Shown here: piece after piece, positions 56,722 through 64,000 of the stretch
Numbering within the stretch: the first letter of the stretch is position 1
Layout of the letters: each line of letters starts with the position of its first letter
Assembly (NCBI RefSeq): GCF_000224145.3
Contig: NC_020172.2
Span: forward strand, 1,062,921-1,126,920
From: Ciona intestinalis
Taxonomy: Eukaryota; Chordata; Ascidiacea; Phlebobranchia; Cionidae
Length of the DNA: 64,000 nt
Reading direction: 5' to 3'
The notes under the pieces: generated by a model
Databases searched by the model: none
Told to the model about the DNA's origin: nothing
What the model saw: only the letters and a program-made list of their open reading frames with translations
Program-made: the position numbers and the translations under genes

Positions 56722-59700
56722 ATGGCGGAAACAGAAACAGTCGTGGAAGTCGAGCCTGAAAATAAGGACGTCCGGGCCGAAATTGACGAAGGCAACGCCA
56801 CTGTCGATAGGCAGCTGGTATCAGCCAAGAAGTCCAGCATTGTCCAGCTCGCTAATGACCTAGAGGCGACAAAAAGCGCTTTTACCATTCAAGAAAGTGG
56901 AGAACCTAACACCTTCTGCAGCGAGACCATTTCGTGGTACAACCCGATTCTGAGAAACTTTCAGACTTTCGTCTCGATTTTGGTTGTAATGTGTCTTTTC
57001 TTCAATTCCTACATGTTCTTCTTCAATGCGCAGCAAATGCTGTATAATCTGGCCACCGCCGCCGATGTTCTCTTTTCGTACATTATGTTCCTACGCTCGC
57101 GCACCGGACACATGATAGACGGAGTCGAAGAACGGAACTTACTCAAAATCCGAGAACGCTACCAAACCAGCTTCGCGTTCTTCCTTGACGTCCTTTCACT
57201 TTTCCCAATTTCCCAGTTAAGATGGCTTGCACCTGGCAGCGACCAGTTTTTTTACGCCGTCGGTCGCCAGAAGCAATATGTACGATTGCACTTTGTCCTT
57301 TACTACTTAGGTAAGCACATTGTGTTTTCAATTGTTTATAAACTTTTAGTCCCCTCACTTAATGCCAGTCTGCAGAGTAATGCAGGTGCACTGGTGATAC
57401 ACGCCATAGTTTGTCCAACGCACGCCAATTAATTAAACAAAGAAAAAAGGACGTATTAGATTAAGTAAGATTTCCTAACGTGGCTTAAAAATGTACATGC
57501 ACGCAGATTTTTGATGATAGCACGGGCGCGCGCGAAAAATAATGTGCGAGATCTCAGGAACTGCCATACTCTGCAGATTAGAATTTAGGCAATATTTTAA
57601 CTAATCCCCCCGGTTTTATACAATAAAATTTAATCCACCGAAAAATTGATAAGCCTACGTGTTTACATAATATTATATATAATTAATTTTGTTATTATGC
57701 GTGTACCTTATCTTTATAATGTAATTTAATCAGTCAAAACCGTGTCCAGTCCGTTTTTACACGGTCAAACCGCCAAGTAACAATTAACGCAAGTATACTA
57801 GAACCACATTACCACTAAACCGCTAATTAGCGATCATTTAATTTTCAGGTAAAGCTGTACGTTTCCTTAAGATATGTTAGAGCCCTTTGCGGTCGCCTAA
57901 ATTTCGTCCTTATAACGCGATACTTGATAATCATTTTCAAGGTTCCACTAGCACCAGCTAACGGATAATAATTTACGCACAACCGAAACTTTAAATGTTT
58001 ATACAAATCAGCGCGACTTTAAAATGGGGCAATGAATATACTGCATTTAAAAGATGCAAACGATTAGTGGGTATGAGTTTGATCAATAAGGGTCTTGTCC
58101 TAAGAATACATGTACGTACCGGTACCAACAAGTTCTACAATCGTGCAGCGACGAGCCATGACGCCGAAAAATTCTGTATAGCAGGCATACCGCATACGGA
58201 ATTACAAATATCTCCATACACAAAAATGACTGAGTGATAGCTACATTTTCTTACCACAGGCATTCGTGAAGGGGAACCAGGCTCTAGCACGCTTCTTTAC
58301 CGAACCCTGAAGTACGCACTGCTGTCGACCTTGACGATCCATTTCACCGCGTGTGGTTGGTACGGTCTCGCATGCTCCAGAAGCGATGAATCAGGTTTCG
58401 ACCTGTCTTTATGCTCCGGTAACAGCTGGATCATGTACCTGCCTCAACGTAAGCAAAATGAGTTTTTTTGCAACTCGAAAACTAAATCTAGTACTGCGGG
58501 GTAAGATTGGATACTGTTAACACACAATTCCCATATTTCCCGATCGTGTTTTGAACAAATAACGACGCCTTTTAACGAGTCGTAAAGATGCAGTTTTTTT
58601 ATTGTTTTTTTTTGTTTACCACCAAATTACACGAGAAAAGAGAATGAAAACATGTTCCATCTTACCCCACTCTTTTCCTAGATATTTTGGAGAAAGTGCT
58701 TAGATTATCGACCAACAAGGACGCCGCTTTAAACAGCGAAGTGAGCTTCTTGCATAACACTTACATCACCAGTCTTTACTGGGCGTCTGCAACCGCTACT
58801 TCTACAGGCTACGGAGACATACACGCGTACACCATACCCGAGAAAATCTACTCCGTTTTTGCTATGATCATTGGTAAGGCGCACACGATTACTTCAGCGA
58901 CTTTACAACATTCAAAAAAAGTCTTAATCCCCCGGGTTATAAGAAGAAGTAAAATTTATGTAAAAAAACACAACCTAAACAAATACTTATGTTGTAGTAC
59001 ATGTACACGTTATTGTAACAGGTATGATGGTCCTATACGGTATGACTATGGGTGGTATGACGTCCATGCTTACGAACATTGACGCTAGACGATCAAGTTT
59101 CGTTCATCGTTTCAGAGCTTTCCAGGACGAAGTGGTAAGTTTAGGGTTTTAGACTTTGTAGCTACGTACTTGTAGCATTATTGAATGTAAAAGAATGTGT
59201 ACAGCTTGTTTATTCTCGTGTGGGTCAACTACAGTCTTACCCAGGGTGTTCTGTTTCATACACCTAGACTAGTGTCCACTTACAAGTTACCACACTGGTC
59301 CACATATAAAACTTTGTGGGTAATTAACTTTTGGTTGGTTCATTTTTAAATATATGGCTTACAATTGAAACCCATCGGGAAGCATTGGGATTGTAGTAAT
59401 TGTTGTTAAGTACTTTAAACAAGGACACATATGAATAAATGAATGTATATACCAACAACAGTAGCAGCATCAAGCCTCGAACCCGTAACCTCTGGATCTG
59501 GGTTAGAAGAGGCTGGCATGCTAACCGTAACCACTATGTCATAGCGCTTTAAAAAGATAATAAAGATCAAATTAATTAAAACAAATATTAGAAAGAAAAT
59601 ATCAACAAACAAATCTTGTTTTAGGACCGCATGGGTGTCACTGAAAATGTGAAGGGAATATGTATTCGATATTTCGATTACCTGTGGCATCGTTGGGAGG

Positions 59701-62700
59701 GGGAGGATGTACAAGCAAGTGGAATACTTCTTACACTCCCCGAGTCCTTACGTGCAAGTTTTGCAGAAGCTACTTTCCAAAAACTGGTTCGAAAAGTAAG
59801 TCCATTTCATAATTTTGACTGTTTGTGTGTAAGTGTAATGTATTTATGCGATCTGAACCATGTTTTTTTTGGTATATCCTGACTACCAATAAAACTACCA
59901 GTACCAGTCATTATTGACGAAAATACTTCAATGGCGTGTCCAAAATTGGCCCAATACACTTGTACATAAAGTCCTGGTTATCCTGCATAGTAGTGCAAGT
60001 TAGTCGAATTTTATAATCTAAACCTATCTGGTATCCGCTATACAAGTGCTCAGACCATGAAATTCACCACAGCAATTTCTCCGGTATTATTTGCCACTGC
60101 AGCAGAATAAATGCCACGATAGCATTAGCAACCACCTGTGATAAGTGATGTTACGTCCTCAAAAAAGGGCCTGTGGCAAATTGCCATGGTACCATGGTAG
60201 GTTGATCATCTATTGCAATTGTGTTGCTGCCGTGATGCAAGTTTAATTTCATGTTCGAATGCCGATTCCGCCAATACTTCAATACTTATTTAATCTAACA
60301 TTATCACAACAGGCTGATCTATTGGATGCAACTGAAGATGCTTTCTGTAGAAACCTGGCACTTGTAGCAACACCCATGGTTTACCTGGAAAACCAGTTTG
60401 TTCAGAGAGCTGGTGAAATTGCCAACAATATGTGTTACATACAACATGGTATTGTGGAGGTAGGATAATCTATTTTAAGATGTTTAATTTTAAAAATGAT
60501 TTCTAAATTGTCATCAATATCAGACAGATTGTCTCAAACCACAAAATGTTGCGGGTATTAGACAGTTTGATGACATATCATTTTGAATCTTTTAACACAA
60601 TGTAAAATGTGGCTCCTTAATTCTCCATCATAGTGGTTCATGAACATTTTTTCAAAAGGTTACTCGCTATCTCGTTTCTATATTTTTGGTTTATTTAAAC
60701 CATAAGTCATCAGGTTGAAACAGAAGCATACTCATACATTTTCACATACACACGGCAACAAGTTGTAGACGCTTCATATATAAATGGTACTGGCAGTGCA
60801 AATGGTGAACACAAGTGAAAATGCCAGATAGCTAAGTTTAAAATGCTTATGCCACAACTAAAATCAATTACACTTATCCCCTATCACCCAGCAGCATTTC
60901 AAATATAAGATGCGCAAATTATTACATCATTATTTTCACCTTGTTCCATACAAATAGTATTCAACCTCCTCCAGGTTTTAGACTCAGATGAGGAAGAGGT
61001 AGTAGCGATGATGCACTCAGGGAAGCTCTTTGGGCAGATCCTTCTCGTGTTTGATCTTCCGCGTATCAACTCCATTCGATGCAAGACAAACTGTGACATC
61101 TTCGTCCTGAACAAACACGACTTTCGTCAAGTTCTTTCTGAATATCCTAAAGGTAAAAATACAAAAGAATAAAACTGGAAAAAATATGTGTTTTTATGTC
61201 AAAGGGCATTGCAATTTGCAACTGAAATGTACATTTTGTTTCTTGAAAAGTTGTGTTAGAGGTTTTGTGTAGTCCACAGTTGGCATTGCTTAATGAATAA
61301 GTTTAAGATATATGTATGGACGCTGGCCTGGCAGTGTTTGTGGTCTGCTACAATCTTATTAAACAATAGACTTGAGAATGATTAGTTCGATTAAAAGTTT
61401 TTAAACTGTTATGTCATTTTTATCGCCAGCAAGGCTATTTAAAAAATTAATTGGACAAAACGTTCAAAAACAGTTATAATTGTGATTTTATGGCCATTTA
61501 TAGCTTCTATAGTTGTGGAAAGTTTTATAAATATTCTCATTAATTGCTTGTCAATATAGCTGCCGAGCAATTTGTTGAAGCTGCTCGAATCAAATGCACA
61601 CAAGGTGATAACCAATGGCCTATGGAACCCCCAAAATATGACGACTACACCAGCTTTGTTGAGTAAGTTTGAACAACATTCTGGGTACTAAACTGAGTAC
61701 TGTAATATGTAAAACTGAAATTCCCAAACTTGAGTATATGAGATAAAACTTACTTAAACCTTGTGTGGCCACAACCANAAAAAAACTCAATTTATCATGG
61801 TAATATTAATAAGCTGATGGGTTATACATGTTTATGTGAATTTTTAGTTTATTTTACAATCTCCACCAGCATATTAAAAATAATATATATATATATATAT
61901 ATATAGTAGACAAGGGGAAAACGGNNNNNNNNNNNNNNNNNNNNNNNNNNNNNNNNNNNNNNNNNNNNNNNNNNTTTTTTTAGAAGTTTTTTTTAGTTCA
62001 ACATTTGGCAATGCTTAATGAATAAGTTTAAGATATATGTATGGACGCTGGCCTGGCAGTGTTTGTGGTCTGCTACAATCTTATTAAACAAAAGCCTTGA
62101 GAGTTGAAAATGATTAGCTTAATTAAGTGTTTTCAAACTATTATTTTTTTCTCGCCAGTTAGTCTAATTAAAAAAAAATATTTCAACATAACGTTTTAAC
62201 AGTTATAATTATAATTTTATGGCCATTTATAACTTATTTATTTGGGGGTAGTTTTAGAAATTTAGAATTATTCCTATTAATTGAAACCACTTGTTAATAT
62301 AGCTGCCGAGCAATTTGTTGAAGCTGCTCGAATCAAATGCACACAAGGTGATAACCAATGGCCCATGGAACCCCCAAAATATGACGACTACACCAGCTTT
62401 GTTGAGTAAGTTTGAACAATATACTGGGTACTAAACTGAGTACTGTAGTATGTAAAACTGAAATTCCCAAACTTGAGTACATGAGAATGAGATAAATTAT
62501 ACTTAAACCTTGTGTGGCCACAACCAGAAAACCTTGATGATTCATGGTATTATTAATAAGTTGATAGTTGATACATATTTTTTGAATTTTGAGGTTTACT
62601 TAACTTTCACCAGCATAATAATATATAGTGGGATGGTGGAAGATGGGACACCTTTATCACATAATCTTTTTAATGTATAAATATGATAAAATATGCTGAT

Positions 62701-63256
62701 CATGTTTTAAACAATTACCAAAGGTCTATGGGAGCGTAAAGATACGGTTTGATAATTCTTTAAAAGTTTGAATTTTCTTTGTTTACCACCAAATGTGGCG
62801 AGTAAATAGATTGAAAACGTGTCCCATCTTCCCCACCACCCTACTATATATTTATCTAAAATAATAATGTCAAACCTAACTTTTAAATTTCCCACATTTT
62901 GTACCAATTTCCCTAATCTATGCTAGTATTGCCAGCTCAACCAAATGTTCAAATCTACATATCTGTTACATTTCATTAAATTCAAATCTACATACGAACA
63001 TACCTGTCATAATGCATTCAATTCTCCCCTATGCTTCATCATAGGAAAACTACTAAGCACAAACGACGCATGAGTGTTGTTGATTCCACTGCTATTGCTG
63101 CAGAAGGTAGTGCTGAGGCACAAGCCCCCACCGAACAAATGGGCCGCCGCATGACAACTGTGTATTCCACTGACTATGATGGTGTTGACCTATCTAGGGT
63201 CGTCATGCATAAAACCAAAGCAAAAATGAACCTGGAAAGAGCAATGGCTGAGGATG
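56722..63256 (+). CDS. K+-selective CNG-family channel, first repeat (partial)
   Basis: Exons 56722-57310, 58260-58448, 58682-58873, 59022-59134, 59625-59795, 60313-60459, 60975-61152, 61560-61662, 63045-63256; 1894 nt, then a donor and the window edge, so the gene continues. In order: acidic cytosolic N-terminus of about 75 residues; S1 near LRNFQTFVSILVVMCLFF; S2 ADVLFSYIMFL; S3 FAFFLDVLSLF; a weakly charged S4; S5 LKYALLSTLTIHFTACGWYG; pore with filter TSTGYGD near residues 299-305; S6; C-linker; and a cyclic-nucleotide-binding fold with SGKLFGQILL. The GYGD filter predicts K+ selectivity. This combination fits the CNGK channels of sperm, which link four such repeats in one chain (family knowledge); the open 3' end agrees. 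The CNBD lacks the canonical Glu (FGQ, not FGE), so ligand binding by this repeat is doubtful. KRRMS near the end is a kinase-type site. Confidence 0.85.
58493..58670. repeat. MITE filling channel intron 2
   Basis: Left end TACTGCGGGGTAAGATTGGA; right end CCATCTTACCCCAC, only about 10 bp before the exon 3 acceptor, so the element supplies most of this 233-bp intron and part of its pyrimidine tract. Confidence 0.8.
59175..59545 (-). repeat. SINE copy in channel intron 4
   Basis: Decayed but nearly complete, with an inserted stretch near 59430. The head side reads CCTCTGGATCTGGGTTAGAA. Confidence 0.65.
61281..62605. repeat. Direct duplication of channel exon 8 around an assembly gap
   Basis: Sequence at about 61281-61890 recurs at 62003-62605, including exon 8 (61560-61662 and 62303-62405). 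The two exons encode the same peptide and differ by one silent base (CCT/CCC). A 50-N gap lies between them at 61925-61974, next to an AT microsatellite. Both exons cannot be spliced in series because the phases do not match. This is probably two haplotypes placed side by side. Confidence 0.8.
62622..62850. repeat. MITE in channel intron 8
   Basis: Left end TATAGTGGGATGGTGGAAGA; right end TCCCATCTTCCCCACCACCC. Confidence 0.8.
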
Positions 63257-63357
63257 GTATACAAATTAGTTTAAAATATTACATTATATACATTATATCT
63301 ACCTGTGCAGTAGGTATAGATTTATGTAACAATATAAATTATATATTTATATATATA

Positions 63358-63687
63358 TATGAATGAATGAATGAATGTAACTTACTTTATCCTCGCGTGG
63401 CCGGAAAACGACAGTCGTTAACACACGGGTTTAGCACTTTGTGCCAGCTTACGAGTTACCATGTATATTACTTTGTGGGTGATTATTTTTTTGGGATTTT
63501 TTTTATGTATAGCTGATAATTTGGACAACCACCACTGGGTTGGAGTAATTGCTGCTAAGTATCTTGCCCAAGGACGTATATGCTCACAATGGTAGCAACG
63601 TCGAGCCTTGAACCAATTAACTATGGGAGTATGGGTTACAAGCCTTTACAGGCAGGCGCGCTAACTACTATGCCACGCGCCGGACGT
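63358..63687 (-). repeat. tRNA-derived SINE, best copy
   Basis: On the minus strand the element starts with a tRNA-like head, GTGGCATAGTAGTTAGCGCG (A box) and TTGGTTCAAGGCTCGACG (B box), continues with a conserved body of about 250 bp (core ACCCAGTGGT and CCAAATTATC) and ends in a short (CATT)n tail. This is the reference for the other SINE entries. Head plus tail place it among tRNA-SINEs mobilised by a LINE. It directly follows the last channel exon in the window. Confidence 0.85.
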
Positions 63688-64000
63688 TTATATATATATA
63701 TATATTTATATATAGTAAATTTTTAATTTAAAATTTATACTACAGCTTTGCATTTAGAGCACTATTTTAAATGCCAATAGAAACTAATATTCTGCTCTAT
63801 AATATGGTTGTACAGTTAAGGTCTTACAGCGAGGCACATCAAGGGTCCTGTGATATATGCCAAAGTTTTTTAATCACCCCAACACCCAGCAAACATAATG
63901 TGAACTAAAAGTCTAAAACTTAAAAATACCTGAAATTATGTTTAGTCAAAAGTAAAACAATATATAGTGTTAGATATATTGTAACAACTAGATTGTACCC
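63688..64000. other. Channel intron 9, to window edge
   Basis: AT-rich intron sequence with a TA microsatellite at its start. No exon is recognisable. Confidence 0.6.

Noticed and set aside
63590..63687. A tRNA gene
   Set aside because: A- and B-box-like motifs are present, but no cloverleaf with a proper acceptor stem forms and the sequence continues into the SINE body.

Overview
The window reads as nuclear DNA of an ascidian tunicate, most likely a Ciona species. The reasons are an AT-rich sequence, chordate-type genes cut into many small exons by short introns, a vertebrate-style fibrillar collagen, a K+-selective CNG-type channel, and dense copies of a roughly 190-bp inverted-repeat MITE and a tRNA-derived SINE. 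The species is an inference from these features. Three short runs of N show it is a draft assembly.

Layout. 1-1004: exons 2 and 1 of a multicopper oxidase (MCO) paralogue, minus strand, running off the left edge. 2974-9111: a complete 14-exon laccase-like MCO, minus strand, 739 aa, with a Thr-rich tail. 12212-19168: cytosolic NAD-dependent glycerol-3-phosphate dehydrogenase (GPD1), plus strand, nine exons, 356 aa. 19273-22065: sphingolipid delta4-desaturase (DEGS1), minus strand, eight exons, 333 aa, tail-to-tail with GPD1 with only 104 bp between stop codons. 22.9-31.5 kb: a tandem, partly decayed array of very small secreted-peptide genes (three complete copies, one copy with exons 1-2 only, one orphan last exon), minus strand, embedded in segmental duplications. 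33756-54191: a complete clade A-like fibrillar procollagen, minus strand, which I assemble from 56 exons into 1474 codons (VWC N-propeptide, helix of 1014 residues, C-propeptide). 56722-63256 and beyond: the first repeat of a GYG-filter, cyclic-nucleotide-binding-domain channel, plus strand, running off the right edge.

All reported splice structures were read by hand from GT/AG borders and phase continuity. For every complete gene the summed exon lengths are a multiple of three. The genes do not form a pathway; they are ordinary metazoan neighbours (lipid metabolism, matrix, ion channel). The parts least explained by known families are the small-peptide array, the duplicated collagen tail inside it, and a possible 2-nt collagen microexon.
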